Below, piece by piece: positions 43,468 to 52,706 of a stretch of DNA of 64,000 nucleotides; position 1 is the stretch's first letter; every line of letters starts with the position of its first letter. The stretch comes from Anaerobacillus alkaliphilus (GTDB lineage Bacteria; Bacillota; Bacilli; Bacillales; Anaerobacillaceae), in assembly GCF_004116265.1 (NCBI RefSeq), contig NZ_QOUX01000046.1, positions 62,001 to 126,000 of the forward strand, in the 5' to 3' direction. Below the pieces are notes generated by a model that searched no databases, had not been told where the DNA came from, and was given only the letters and a program-made list of their open reading frames with translations. Both the position numbers and the translations under genes were made by a program.

Positions 43468-44302
43468 TAAGGTTTTTAATTATAGGCTCTTCATTCATAA
43501 TTTGGTGTCTTCCATCCGTTACAAGAGCAATTTGTGCAAAAGGAAATTTCCTTCGTAACGTCTCACAATTGTACTTCCAATCAACTGTTTTATCATTTGT
43601 ACCTTGTATTATATAGATATCCTGAGTAGAAGGCGGAAGCTCTTCTACTTTTTTATTCCACTCGATCATCGCTAATACCCATGGAACTGAAATGTTTCTA
43701 CATTGTAATGGATCTTTCTTCGCAAATTCTAAATAAGATTGATCCCCGGAATTTTCAGCAAATTTCCTTGTTAACTCTTGTTTAAACTTCGGTACTACTT
43801 TTGAAGAAGCTACTACATAATACCAATTTGCAGCACGAACTAAAGGGGCCAGATAAATCACCTTCTCAAAGTTATCCCGGTACTGTAATAGATATTGTGT
43901 ACAGATAGCCGCCCCAGTGCTATGAGCAATCACGATATTGGGATAATAGTCTTTTTGCTTACAAAACGATAAGACCCCTCTAAAGGCTTGAACGTAATCA
44001 TTAAAACTTTGAATTTCTCCCCTCTTTCCAGCTGATAATCCGTGGCCCTCTAGATCGTAGCCAATAACCCGATACCCACAAGCAAGAAAGTGATTAATGA
44101 CATGTTTAAAAGAACCAGTATGATCAAAGTAACCATGGATAAGTAAGACTGTTTTCTCGGTACTACTGGCTGGCTCAAAAATATGAATACACGTTTTCTC
44201 TTCTAGTCTCTCTTTCTGATAGTAAAAGGATAACCCTGTGTTAATACCGTAAAAAGATAGATACTCGTTCGGATTATTGAATACTTTAATATTCTCGTTC
44301 AT
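43433..44302 (-). CDS. Alpha/beta hydrolase, monoacylglycerol-lipase-like
   Basis: A 289-residue enzyme: oxyanion motif LLIHGYFDHTG, GYDLEGHGLSAG, nucleophile elbow AHSTGAA (Ser about residue 125; the usual G-x-S-x-G starts with Ala here), Asp in GTNDKTVD and His in DGRHQIMNE. This order fits serine aquaporin-like lipases of the hydrolase_4 family (lysophospholipase/monoacylglycerol lipase). No signal peptide. ATG behind AGGAGG. Overlaps tail-to-tail with the MFS gene. Confidence 0.85.
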   Translation of the reverse strand: MNENIKVFNNPNEYLSFYGINTGLSFYYQKERLEEKTCIHIFEPASSTEKTVLLIHGYFDHTGSFKHVINHFLACGYRVIGYDLEGHGLSAGKRGEIQSFNDYVQAFRGVLSFCKQKDYYPNIVIAHSTGAAICTQYLLQYRDNFEKVIYLAPLVRAANWYYVVASSKVVPKFKQELTRKFAENSGDQSYLEFAKKDPLQCRNISVPWVLAMIEWNKKVEELPPSTQDIYIIQGTNDKTVDWKYNCETLRRKFPFAQIALVTDGRHQIMNEEPIIKNLIIHLIEKYRLQ

Positions 44303-44433
44303 CTCTAGGTTCCTCCTAACTTATACTCCTTGTTCTATTTTAACTTATTTTGCATAAAATGTTTTAAGCCAACGCCAAAAAAGCCTCTACAGCATTAATT
44401 TTACGACAACTTAGTTAAGGAGGTACTGGTTTT

Positions 44434-45807
44434 ATGAAAGTAGATACAGTTAGTGAAAAGGTAATATTAACATCATTAGCTGCTAGTGTTGCTTTAACTA
44501 ATCCCTTACCAGTTGAAGCTATAGACCACAAAATAGTAATTAAAGATGTCACGCTTGATCCTAGTGAACGTTTTAGTTTTGGTCATACTGGGTTTAAAGT
44601 TTTCTCAATTCAACATAAACTGAAAGAATATGATTTAGAAATTGCTCAAGAAGAAATTGGTGTCTATGGTGTTAAAACACACGCAGCTATAAGACAATTT
44701 CAAAAATTAAAAAAGCTAAATGTCGACGGAGTTGCTGGTCCTCAAACAATAGCGGCTTTATTTATTAATAAAGATATTGCTGAAATTGAAGTAGAAGACC
44801 ATGTTTTACTAGAAATTCAAGAAGGACAATTATTCCGCATCGGTGATAATGGAGATGCAATTACAGAAATTCAAAAGAAATTAAAAGATGCTGGCTACTA
44901 TCATTTTGATAAGGACGGGATTTTCGGTTCAAGAACAAAAGAAGCGGTTAAATCTTATCAAAAAGATAATGGTCTCTTTATTGATGGCATCGTTGGTGAG
45001 CAAACCTATCAGCACTTAGCAGGGGTTTCCATTACCGTTACTCACGAAAACAGTAAGGATGAAAACGTGCTTTCTACCGTTTTTGCGGCTAGTGAAGATA
45101 TGATTGACATTCCAGCACCTACGATAAACCAAACCATTAAAAAAGCAGAAAAAAATGATATTACTACCGTTGACCTGTTACAAAACGGTGACACAGGGCA
45201 GGCAGTTAAAGATCTACAGCGGTTATTAAAAAATAAAGGATATTATCATTCACTAGTTGACGGAGCCTTTGGACCAATCACCGAGGCTGCTATTCGTAAC
45301 TATCAAATTCAAAATAATCTTGCTGTAGATGGAATTGCAGGAAAAAATACAATATTACATCTAAAGACTGCTCCATCAGCACCAATGCCTTCTAGATCTG
45401 GCTCGCCACCTGCTCAGTCAGAAAAAAAGATTGTTGACAGTGGCCAAACTCACTCTACTACAATCATTGAGTATGCAAAGAAATTTATTGGTACACCCTA
45501 CAGGTGGGGAGGCACTACTCCGAACGGCTTCGATTGTAGTGGTTTTCTTATGTATGTATATAAAAAACAAGGAATTACTATTCCACGAACAGTAGCTGAT
45601 ATTTGGAGTTACGGGAAACCTGTTAATACCTTACAGGTCGGTGATCTTGTCTTTTTTCAGACCTATCGGAAGGGTCCCTCACACGCTGGGATCTACCTAG
45701 GAAATAAGAAGTTTCTCCATGCTGGGTCATCCTCAGGGGTGACAATCAGTGATATGACAATGACATATTGGAGTTCAAGATACTTAGGGGCTAGACGGAT
45801 AAATTAA
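44434..45807 (+). CDS. Exported wall hydrolase: three peptidoglycan-binding domains plus NlpC/P60
   Basis: A 457-residue protein with an N-terminal signal-like segment (VILTSLAASVALTNP, cleavage near VEA). Three PG_binding_1 domains follow: about residues 45-110 (VFSIQHKL), 130-192 (DAITEIQKKLKDAGYY), and 247-308 (QAVKDLQRLLKNKGYY). A Pro/Ser linker leads to NlpC/P60 with FDCSGFLMY, SHAGIYL and HAGSSSG. It probably cleaves wall peptides, perhaps in the cortex or septum. Strong AAGGAGG site. Confidence 0.92.
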   Translation: MKVDTVSEKVILTSLAASVALTNPLPVEAIDHKIVIKDVTLDPSERFSFGHTGFKVFSIQHKLKEYDLEIAQEEIGVYGVKTHAAIRQFQKLKKLNVDGVAGPQTIAALFINKDIAEIEVEDHVLLEIQEGQLFRIGDNGDAITEIQKKLKDAGYYHFDKDGIFGSRTKEAVKSYQKDNGLFIDGIVGEQTYQHLAGVSITVTHENSKDENVLSTVFAASEDMIDIPAPTINQTIKKAEKNDITTVDLLQNGDTGQAVKDLQRLLKNKGYYHSLVDGAFGPITEAAIRNYQIQNNLAVDGIAGKNTILHLKTAPSAPMPSRSGSPPAQSEKKIVDSGQTHSTTIIEYAKKFIGTPYRWGGTTPNGFDCSGFLMYVYKKQGITIPRTVADIWSYGKPVNTLQVGDLVFFQTYRKGPSHAGIYLGNKKFLHAGSSSGVTISDMTMTYWSSRYLGARRIN

Positions 45808-45842
45808 AAACAAGGTTGGCCATTTGGCCAACCTTGTCTTAT
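45806..45842. terminator. Shared terminator, wall hydrolase and HD genes
   Basis: ACAAGGTTGGCC pairs perfectly with GGCCAACCTTGT around ATTT. Confidence 0.88.
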
Positions 45843-45848
45843 ATCATA

Positions 45849-46490
45849 TCAAGCGTTCCATTCTTCTAAGAATTTATTTAGAAATCCCTCTAAATACTGA
45901 TGTCTCTCTTCAGCTAGTTGTTTTCCGTATTCAGTATTCATTAAGCTTTTAAGTTTTAACAATTTCTCATAAAAATGATTTATCGCAGTACTTTGACCTT
46001 TACGGTATTCTTCTTTACTCATTTCCTCGCGCACAGCGATCGATGGATCATACATTAACTGTCCTTTTGCACCTGAATAAGCAAAGGTACGAGCAATCCC
46101 AATTGCCCCTATAGCGTCAAGCCTGTCCGCATCTTGAACAATCTTACCTTCTAACGACTCAACTGGCGTATTATTTCCACCCTTGTAAGACATCGTTTTA
46201 ATAATTGCCACGATTTGTTCACGAATGTCTTTTTCCACATCATTCTTATACAACCAATCGTCTAATTCTGCTAACCTCTCTTCTTCATTCTCAAAAAGCT
46301 TATCATCAGCCACATCGTGAAGCAACGCGGTTAACTCACAAATAAAGATATCTGCTCCTTCGTGGGCAGCAATTTGCCTAGCCAGGCTTCTTACGCGGTG
46401 GATATGCCACCAATCATGTCCACTACTATCATTTTCTAATATGGATCTTACATATTGCTCTGCTTCTATTAATATCTTCAGTTCGTTCAT
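45849..46490 (-). CDS. HD domain phosphohydrolase, YedJ-like
   Basis: A 213-residue protein with GHDWWHIHRVRS (H25), LTALLHDVADD (HD pair) and VQDADRLDAIG (Asp), the four metal-binding positions of HD hydrolases. It resembles the YedJ branch, whose substrates are nucleotides or not settled. ATG after AGGTGTT. Stands alone, convergent with the wall hydrolase gene. Confidence 0.88.
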   Translation of the reverse strand: MNELKILIEAEQYVRSILENDSSGHDWWHIHRVRSLARQIAAHEGADIFICELTALLHDVADDKLFENEEERLAELDDWLYKNDVEKDIREQIVAIIKTMSYKGGNNTPVESLEGKIVQDADRLDAIGAIGIARTFAYSGAKGQLMYDPSIAVREEMSKEEYRKGQSTAINHFYEKLLKLKSLMNTEYGKQLAEERHQYLEGFLNKFLEEWNA

Positions 46491-46892
46491 CAGGAAAACA
46501 CCTCATATTTTTATTTTCAAGCCCCAGCACTTACAAACCCAACTATGTCATACAACAAATAAACTTCTGAATTATAGTGATATTCTCAACAAAATTAGCA
46601 TTTTTAGGTTCAGATATGCATGTGTACTCTAATAAAACGTAAATTTTTAAAAAAACTGTGACTGCCATCACAACAGGAATATCCACTCTATTTATAATGA
46701 TTATATGTGGGAGAATTGTCAAATTGTAGTGGGATTGATTATGTAACATCTCTATTTTACCAAAAAAGTATGATTTAGGCTTTTTTCGTCACTTGGAAAA
46801 AACTTAAAAACTTTAATATAATTTTTAAACGCTAGGCTTTTAAATACCTAGCGTTCATTGTTACCTATAGAATGATTTAATAAGGAGATTTT
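46491..46892. other. 402-bp non-coding gap, contains a terminator hairpin
   Basis: AACGCTAGG (46828-46836) pairs with CCTAGCGTT (46847-46855) and ends the minus-strand DUF3891 gene. The remainder is AT-rich and shows no convincing gene; one minus-strand frame (46543-46749) has no ribosome binding site. Confidence 0.65.
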
Positions 46893-47645
46893 TTATCCCT
46901 TCACTAACGTCACGACCCTTTGTTTAACTTCACTATGTTCATATTGATACTGTAATGAAGGAAGTTGACTTCTCCTTATAGTTTTATAATCTAGCGAAAC
47001 CGTTACCTCTCGACAAAAAGGAAAAGCAGTAACAGACACAGTTTCTCGATCGAGCCAATGAGCTATTATTTTTTGATGGTTGTTATAAGGAAATACCTGT
47101 GAAAATCCTCGTCTGAACCAGGAAAACTCTTCTTCTTTGTTAACCCCTGGATCGTTCATACATAAGTACAAAGATAAATTATCACAAAACTGCAATAGGT
47201 CATAATGGAACTTTAAGCTAGCAAAATTCACACTTACATACTGACGTAACTTATTTTGTCGACGTCGTTCCTGACAAAGAAAATCTTGCCCTCTACCGTT
47301 AGTATAGTGCTCAAAAAATGAAGCGTAGTGAAGACTACAAATTAACCCAGCATACGGATCACATTCTGCTATGCGATTAATACCATTTACGTATGCCTCA
47401 AGCTTCGGTGTTAATGGGTAATCTACAAAAGAATACGGTAGTTTTGTCTCTTCATTTACTAGTGGATATTGATCTAATTCAATCCAACCGTTATCATGCT
47501 CATCAATAGCATAAATGACTGAGTCTTTGTATTTGTGCCCGATAAAATAATCATCTCTCCACAAACGTGCTAGCTCTCCACAAACTCTTGCATGCTCATG
47601 CTGCTCAAACAATAAGATTTCCCCATCTTTTTCTGTTACAACCAC
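46893..47645 (-). CDS. DUF3891 family protein
   Basis: A 250-residue soluble protein. Starts VVVTEKDGEILLFEQHEHARVCGELARLW split over two segments, continues with IYAIDEHDNGW and YAGLICSLHYASFFEHY. His and Asp residues in HEHA, EHDNGW and LHYASFF look like an HD-type metal site. DUF3891 proteins are found in many bacilli without a known role. GTG at 47643-47645 behind GAGGTGGGGA; an upstream TTG lies in this site. Confidence 0.8.
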   Translation of the reverse strand: MVVTEKDGEILLFEQHEHARVCGELARLWRDDYFIGHKYKDSVIYAIDEHDNGWIELDQYPLVNEETKLPYSFVDYPLTPKLEAYVNGINRIAECDPYAGLICSLHYASFFEHYTNGRGQDFLCQERRRQNKLRQYVSVNFASLKFHYDLLQFCDNLSLYLCMNDPGVNKEEEFSWFRRGFSQVFPYNNHQKIIAHWLDRETVSVTAFPFCREVTVSLDYKTIRRSQLPSLQYQYEHSEVKQRVVTLVKG

Positions 47646-47782
47646 AACTCCCCACCTCAATTTTTGTACTCATGAATTACTATATACTATTTTACATTAT
47701 TCAAAATTGTTTTAAAATTTCTATAATTTTCAACTTAAACACAGTAAAAATATTAATAAATTTTTTCAAGACGTTATTTCGC

Positions 47783-47796
47783 GTGATAATTATCAC
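47783..47796 (+). promoter_or_regulatory. Fnr/Crp-type palindrome upstream of hcp
   Basis: GTGATAATTATCAC is a perfect 14-bp palindrome of the form GTGA-N6-TCAC. With TATGAT at 47819-47824 and a start near 47831 it is centred at -41.5, the class II activator position. Confidence 0.7.
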
Positions 47797-47818
47797 TGCC
47801 TCTCTAGAAGTTACAAAG

Positions 47819-47853
47819 TATGATTAGTACAGGTAAAGGAAACGATTACCTGT
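47819..47853 (+). promoter_or_regulatory. hcp promoter -10 and overlapping inverted repeat
   Basis: TATGAT (47819-47824) has no -35 box of note, typical of activated promoters. ACAGGTAA (47829-47836) and TTACCTGT (47846-47853) form an inverted repeat across the start point, a possible repressor site. Confidence 0.6.
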
Positions 47854-47909
47854 CGTTTCTAACAACAATATAGAGAAAAAATACAACTGGGTACTAGGAG
47901 GAAATCATC

Positions 47910-49211
47910 ATGTTTTGTTATCAATGTGAACAAACGCCAACAGGTGGCTGTACAGTAATTGGGGTCTGTGGGAAAAACGAAGATATTGCTAGCTTACAAG
48001 ACACAATCATCTTTGGACTAAAAGGGGTAGCTGCCTACGCTACACATGCTAGACAATTAGGCTATACAGATCCTGAAGTAGAAAAAATTACTCAGGAGGC
48101 ACTATATTTAACACTAACGAACTCAAATTTTAACTTACAAGAACATATCGAAATGGCATTAAAAGTAGGTACGGCAACAGTAAGAATGATGGATTTATTA
48201 GACCGTGCTCATACAGAAAGATTAGGTATTCCTGAGCCAGTTCGTGTCTCTCAAAATAAAATTGAAGGTAAATGTATTGTTGTAACTGGACATAATTTAT
48301 TTGCTTTGGAAGAGCTACTTATACAAACTGAAGGTAAAGGCATCAATATTTATACTCACTCAGAAATGCTGCCTGCCCATGGGTATCCTCATTTAAAGAA
48401 ATATTCACACTTAAAAGGAAATATTGGGAAAGCATGGTTTGATCAAAGACGCTTATTCGAAAAATTTCCGGGGGCTATTTTGGCTACAACGAACTGTGTC
48501 ATGCCAATTAAAGGTTCCTATGCTGATCGCTTTTTCTCATACGAAATTGCTGGTTTAGAAGGGGTAACTAAAATCCAAGGTGAAGACTTCTCTCCACTTA
48601 TTGAGCGAGCGTTAGAGTTACCAGAAGCAAACATAGAATCAGACGAAACATTAGTGACTGGTTTCCATCATGAAACAGTCTTAGGGATTGCTCCTGAGAT
48701 TATTGATGCAGTAAAAGCGGGTAAAATTAAGCGCTTCTTCGTTATTGCAGGCTGTGATGCTCCTGGAAAAGGTGGAGACTATTACCGAGAGTTAGCTACT
48801 TCACTACCACCTGAGACAGTTATATTAACCACTTCCTGTGGTAAGTTTAGATTTAATGATGTAGACTATGGAACTGTTCCTGGAACAGACATCCCACGGT
48901 ATATTGACTTAGGCCAATGTAATAACTCTGGGTCAACAGTGAAAATTGCTATTGCGCTTGCTGAGGCGTTTGGCTGTGAAGTAAACGACCTACCAGTTAG
49001 CATCGTCTTATCCTGGTTTGAGCAAAAAGCTGTTGCTATCCTCTTGGGTTTATTCTCACTAGGAATTAAAGATATTCGTATCGGACCAAAACCACCAGAG
49101 TTCATTAGTGAAGGTGTTCTAAACGTACTTCAAGAAACATTTAACTTGCAGTTAATTGGTAACGCACAAGAAGACATGGCTACTATGTTGCAATTAACTA
49201 CAACTAAATAA
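47910..49211 (+). CDS. hcp: Hydroxylamine reductase / hybrid cluster protein, class III
   Basis: A 433-residue protein with N-terminal cluster ligands C3-x2-C6-x7-C14-x5-C20, then hybrid cluster ligands seen as HNLFALEEL, TTNCVMP, AGCDAPG, TTSCGKFRF and CNNSGS plus the late WFEQKAV. Class I/II proteins have about 540 residues; the shorter length and CX2CX7CX5C spacing fit class III, which lacks a helical bundle. Hcp reduces hydroxylamine and NO and guards against nitrosative stress. AGGAGG site. Fnr-type site upstream. No hcr reductase gene is next to it. Confidence 0.95.
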   Translation: MFCYQCEQTPTGGCTVIGVCGKNEDIASLQDTIIFGLKGVAAYATHARQLGYTDPEVEKITQEALYLTLTNSNFNLQEHIEMALKVGTATVRMMDLLDRAHTERLGIPEPVRVSQNKIEGKCIVVTGHNLFALEELLIQTEGKGINIYTHSEMLPAHGYPHLKKYSHLKGNIGKAWFDQRRLFEKFPGAILATTNCVMPIKGSYADRFFSYEIAGLEGVTKIQGEDFSPLIERALELPEANIESDETLVTGFHHETVLGIAPEIIDAVKAGKIKRFFVIAGCDAPGKGGDYYRELATSLPPETVILTTSCGKFRFNDVDYGTVPGTDIPRYIDLGQCNNSGSTVKIAIALAEAFGCEVNDLPVSIVLSWFEQKAVAILLGLFSLGIKDIRIGPKPPEFISEGVLNVLQETFNLQLIGNAQEDMATMLQLTTTK

Positions 49212-49244
49212 TTCATTCATAAAGGTTCCCCCCTTTTGAATAGC

Positions 49245-49271
49245 AAAAACGAAGGCTAAGCCTTCGTTTTT
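49245..49271. terminator. Shared terminator of hcp and yuiD
   Basis: AAAAACGAAGGCT pairs with CCTTCGTTTTT. Confidence 0.88.
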
Positions 49272-49273
49272 AT

Positions 49274-49732
49274 TTATTTCTTATTTCCGTTAAAGAAACA
49301 AACTAATCCTACAAAGAAGCCTAATAAAGCTCCACCAAGTACTTCCTCTGGTTGATGCCCAATACTTTCTTTTAATTCCTTCGTCTTGTTATCATGCGAA
49401 GAATCATTGTCTTGCCCGCTTAATTGGTCTATTCTTTTTTCAAGTTCATTTACCTTTATAGCGGTATCTCCTGCATGTCTTCGAACACCTTGAGCATCAT
49501 ACATGACAATTAACCCGAAGATGACAGATAATGCGAAATCTAATGAACGGGATCCAAGCTTCAAACCAACATATGTAGCTAGCGAGGTCACTCCTGCGGC
49601 ATGGGAACTAGGCATACCACCAGACCCAACTAGTTGCCTCCAGTCCCATTTCCCTGTAATTATCCCGTTGATTGGAACCTTTAAAAATTGGGCAAGTCCG
49701 ATCGAAACGATTGCTGCGATAATTCCTCTCAT
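49274..49732 (-). CDS. yuiD: Divergent PAP2 family membrane protein YuiD
   Basis: A 152-residue protein with GSGGMPSSHAAGVTSL (PAP2-like motif), YDAQGVRRHAG and a C-terminal GHQPEEVLGGALLG. It has about four hydrophobic segments with a charged loop between residues 97 and 125. Divergent PAP2 (DUF212) enzymes are presumed phosphatases of lipid-linked substrates. The family pattern is complete. ATG with GGGGG upstream; convergent with hcp. Confidence 0.92.
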   Translation of the reverse strand: MRGIIAAIVSIGLAQFLKVPINGIITGKWDWRQLVGSGGMPSSHAAGVTSLATYVGLKLGSRSLDFALSVIFGLIVMYDAQGVRRHAGDTAIKVNELEKRIDQLSGQDNDSSHDNKTKELKESIGHQPEEVLGGALLGFFVGLVCFFNGNKK

Positions 49733-49825
49733 GTTTTTCCCCCCGATTTACTTCGTTAGTAGTGATAGCTTTTGTAACTACGTTTGGTCTTATTCAGTCA
49801 TCTTCTTAACCTGTCTGTTATAACA

Positions 49826-49860
49826 CAAAAAAATTCCCTACAAGGTTCCTTGTAGGGAAT
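49826..49860 (-). terminator. Terminator of the yhfH-like gene
   Basis: ATTCCCTACAAGG pairs with CCTTGTAGGGAAT, T7 run on the minus strand. Confidence 0.85.
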
Positions 49861-49872
49861 ATCATTCATTCA

Positions 49873-50010
49873 CTATTTTAGATTTTCCGTTTCACACTTT
49901 TCACACTCGTGAGTATAACAATCATGCATTTCACGTACTTCTTTTCCACAACATGAACATTGTTTCGGTGGTAAATTCCTAAAAAATTCGACTACAGATC
50001 CTAAAGTCAT
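49873..50010 (-). CDS. YhfH family small zinc-binding protein
   Basis: A 45-residue protein, MTLGSVVEFFRNLPPKQC followed by SCCGKEVREMHDCYTHECEKC. The NLPPK-x-C motif and the two CxxC knuckles with HDCY match the YhfH family of bacilli. It probably binds zinc; no role is known. ATG at 50008-50010 behind AGGGGGA. A longer frame to 50130 has no site. Monocistronic. Confidence 0.8.
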   Translation of the reverse strand: MTLGSVVEFFRNLPPKQCSCCGKEVREMHDCYTHECEKCETENLK

Positions 50011-50120
50011 CGCTGCATTCCCCCTGTAAATATGATTGTCTTTTGTACTATAACATAATTGTACTACAACAATATCTGTATTACAACAACAAATCTTATT
50101 TTTTTTGGAAAATAGGCAAT

Positions 50121-50149
50121 AAAAAAACATACCTTGGTTAGGTATGTTT
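50121..50149 (-). terminator. Terminator of cheV
   Basis: AAACATACC pairs with GGTATGTTT around a 7-base loop; T7 run on minus. Confidence 0.85.
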
Positions 50150-50159
50150 CACTTGTCTA

Positions 50160-51068
50160 TTATGATAACAATTGATCAATTTTTTGAACTAAATGAACAA
50201 TTTCCGGTTTACTTACTTGAGCATCTGCACCTACACGCTCACCTTTGTGAAATAAATCTCCAGTAATTAGTGAACTAAAGATGACAACTGGAATGTCATT
50301 TAGGACTTTATGTTCTTTTATACGTTTTGTTAGATGATGCCCGTCCATCTTTGGCATCTCAATATCAGTAATAATCACATGCGGTAGTTCTGAGATTGTG
50401 TTCTTATTATTACCCAATTGTTCTAAGTAATCCCATGCTTGTCTCCCGTCTTCAAAGAAATGCAAGTTTTTATACCCTGCACTAGACAACGTATCTTCTA
50501 ATAATTTTCGTAAGACAGGCGAATCTTCAGCAATAACAATTTTTTTATTTGAACGCTCACGAGGTCCTAATGCTTTCAATTGACCGACATTAATTCCTGA
50601 CTCTGGACTTATATCAACAACGATCTTCTCATAATCAAGTAGCAAAATCATGTTCTCATCCATTTTTATAACACCAATTGTCGAGCCTTCAAGGCCTTGT
50701 GAAAGCTTTGTTGGTTTTTCAATTTGCTCCCATGAAATGCGATGAATTCTAGATACATTATGAACATGGAAAGCCACTTTCATTTTATTTAATTCTGCAA
50801 CGATAATTTTATCTTGTTCTGGTCGCTCAGAAGCTGGAAATCCAATAACTTTTGCTAAGTCAATTACGGGTATTACTTCATCCCTTAGCCTAATAATTCC
50901 TTCTACATTTGGATGACCGTTAGGCATCTTTGTAACTGGTAGGGGGTTAATGATCTCCCTAACTTTCATTACATTAATACCAAATACGCCCTCTCCTATT
51001 GAAAAAACTATGACCTCTAGTTCATTTGTTCCACTCTCTAATAAAATTCCTTTATGATCGCTAGCCAC
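50160..51068 (-). CDS. cheV: Chemotaxis protein CheV (CheW domain plus receiver)
   Basis: A 302-residue protein. Residues 20-155 are CheW-like (GVFGINVMKVREIINP, GIIRLRDEVIPVIDLA). Residues 180-302 are a receiver: IVIAEDSP (acidic pair), IITDIEMPKMDG (phospho-Asp) and VSKPEI (Lys). CheV couples receptors to CheA and tunes adaptation. GTG at 51066-51068 behind AAGGAGG gives the same size as B. subtilis CheV (303). Alone, not in a flagellar cluster. Confidence 0.95.
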   Translation of the reverse strand: MASDHKGILLESGTNELEVIVFSIGEGVFGINVMKVREIINPLPVTKMPNGHPNVEGIIRLRDEVIPVIDLAKVIGFPASERPEQDKIIVAELNKMKVAFHVHNVSRIHRISWEQIEKPTKLSQGLEGSTIGVIKMDENMILLLDYEKIVVDISPESGINVGQLKALGPRERSNKKIVIAEDSPVLRKLLEDTLSSAGYKNLHFFEDGRQAWDYLEQLGNNKNTISELPHVIITDIEMPKMDGHHLTKRIKEHKVLNDIPVVIFSSLITGDLFHKGERVGADAQVSKPEIVHLVQKIDQLLS

Positions 51069-51194
51069 CCTGATTTCCTCCTTAAGTATAAAACAGTTCT
51101 GTATCAAAGGGTTTATCGTTAAATAGTTTTACTTCCCCTGTATATGCATAGAGTACCATTAATTAATTAAATGTTCTAGAACAATCTTGAATTA

Positions 51195-52442
51195 CTAGAT
51201 CAATAGGTTAAATAAATTTTCATCTTTGTTTACTTCTATAAACTCAATTTCGTGTTCCTTCATTCGGACTATTAGATCATGATAGTCTTCGCTACGCTTG
51301 AGTTCAATCCCTACTAGAGCTGGACCATTATCTTTATTATTCTTCTTTGTATACTCAAAACGTATAATATCGTCATCAGGTCCTAAAACATCATCTAAAA
51401 ACTCACGCAAAGCCCCTGCACGTTGTGGAAAGTTTATAATAAAATGATGTTGAAGCCCTTCATAGATTAACGATCGTTCTTTAATTTCTTGCATACGACC
51501 GATATCATTATTTCCACCACTTATGATACAAACAACATTTTTCCCTTTAATTTCATCTTGGTAAAATTGAAGAGCGGATATAGGTAATGCTCCTGCTGGT
51601 TCTGCTACAATCGCATTCTCGTTATATAATTCTAGTATTGTCGTGCATACTTTTCCTTCTGGGACAATAGCAATATCATCCAGTAAAGATTGACAAATGG
51701 CAAAGGGAAGCTCACCAACCTTTTTCACCGCTGCTCCATCCACAAACTTATCAATTTTCTTTAATGAGAGAACTTTACCTTTGGCAATTGAAGATTTCAT
51801 TGCAGGTGCTCCTTCAGGCTCAACTCCAATTAGCTTTGTAGTTGGACTAACACCTTTAATATAAGTGCCAACTCCAGAGGAAAGCCCCCCGCCTCCTATT
51901 GACATAAATAGAAAGTCTATTGGTTCATCCATATCATCCATGATTTCCATACCTACCGTTCCCTGCCCGGCAATAATTCTGTGGTCGTCAAATGGGTGGA
52001 TAAAAATATTGTTATTTGCTGTACTATACTCCATCGCTTCATGAAAGGCATCGTCAAATGTATCCCCGCAGAGTACAACATCGACAAAGTCACCACCAAA
52101 ACGTTTTACTTGTGAAACCTTTTGCCTTGGGGTTGTTTTTGGCATGAATATTTTTCCATTTATTTTTAAATGCCTACAAGAGTAAGCGACACCTTGCGCA
52201 TGATTTCCAGCACTTGCACAAACTACTCCTAAGTCTCTTTCTTCCTTTGTAAGACTCTGGATGAAAAAATAAGCTCCGCGAATTTTAAACGAACGGACCA
52301 CTTGTAAATCTTCTCTTTTCAAATAGACGGTACAGTTATATCTCTCAGACAAAACATCGTTATATTGAAGTGGTGTGTGAACCACAACATCCTTTAAACT
52401 ATGGTGTGCAATTACGATATCCTCAATTTTTACCTTCTTCAT
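51195..52442 (-). CDS. ilvA: Threonine ammonia-lyase
   Basis: A 415-residue PLP enzyme. The PLP lysine is in REDLQVVRSFKIRGAY, CASAGNHAQGVAYSC binds the substrate carboxylate, and GGGGLSSGV holds the phosphate. The C-terminal 80 residues (LREFLDDVLGPDDDI) form a single ACT-like regulatory domain, as in the Bacillus IlvA. It deaminates threonine to 2-oxobutanoate for isoleucine synthesis. ATG at 52440-52442 behind AAAGGG; a second ATG 36 bases earlier lacks a site. No T-box is visible upstream. Confidence 0.93.
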   Translation of the reverse strand: MKKVKIEDIVIAHHSLKDVVVHTPLQYNDVLSERYNCTVYLKREDLQVVRSFKIRGAYFFIQSLTKEERDLGVVCASAGNHAQGVAYSCRHLKINGKIFMPKTTPRQKVSQVKRFGGDFVDVVLCGDTFDDAFHEAMEYSTANNNIFIHPFDDHRIIAGQGTVGMEIMDDMDEPIDFLFMSIGGGGLSSGVGTYIKGVSPTTKLIGVEPEGAPAMKSSIAKGKVLSLKKIDKFVDGAAVKKVGELPFAICQSLLDDIAIVPEGKVCTTILELYNENAIVAEPAGALPISALQFYQDEIKGKNVVCIISGGNNDIGRMQEIKERSLIYEGLQHHFIINFPQRAGALREFLDDVLGPDDDIIRFEYTKKNNKDNGPALVGIELKRSEDYHDLIVRMKEHEIEFIEVNKDENLFNLLI

Positions 52443-52623
52443 TTTTAACCCTTTCCTACTTACGAACAACTTGCCCATAGTACTTTTATTTGATTAAATC
52501 ATTATAGCATGGTTTTATTTTTATTATGATACTATAAAGTAATAATTTTTTGAATATTCCACAGATTATCCACCAAAGAAAACAATAAAATTCAACATAT
52601 TTGTTGCCATTTTCTTTCACTTA

Positions 52624-52668
52624 TTGCTATTCAGGTAAGTTAATTCTATAATGTTAGTATTAATACTA
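52624..52668 (+). promoter_or_regulatory. Promoter and 14-bp palindrome of the small exported protein
   Basis: TTGCTA (52624-52629) and TATAAT (52647-52652) are 17 bases apart. TAGTATTAATACTA (52655-52668), a perfect palindrome, covers the predicted start point. Confidence 0.6.
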
Positions 52669-52706
52669 TATACATAGGATTGAAATTTTTGGAGGAGGGA
52701 ATTTAC

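Noticed and set aside
46543-46749. 68-residue ORF on the minus strand
   Set aside because: No ribosome binding site and low-complexity composition; more likely a chance frame in an AT-rich gap.
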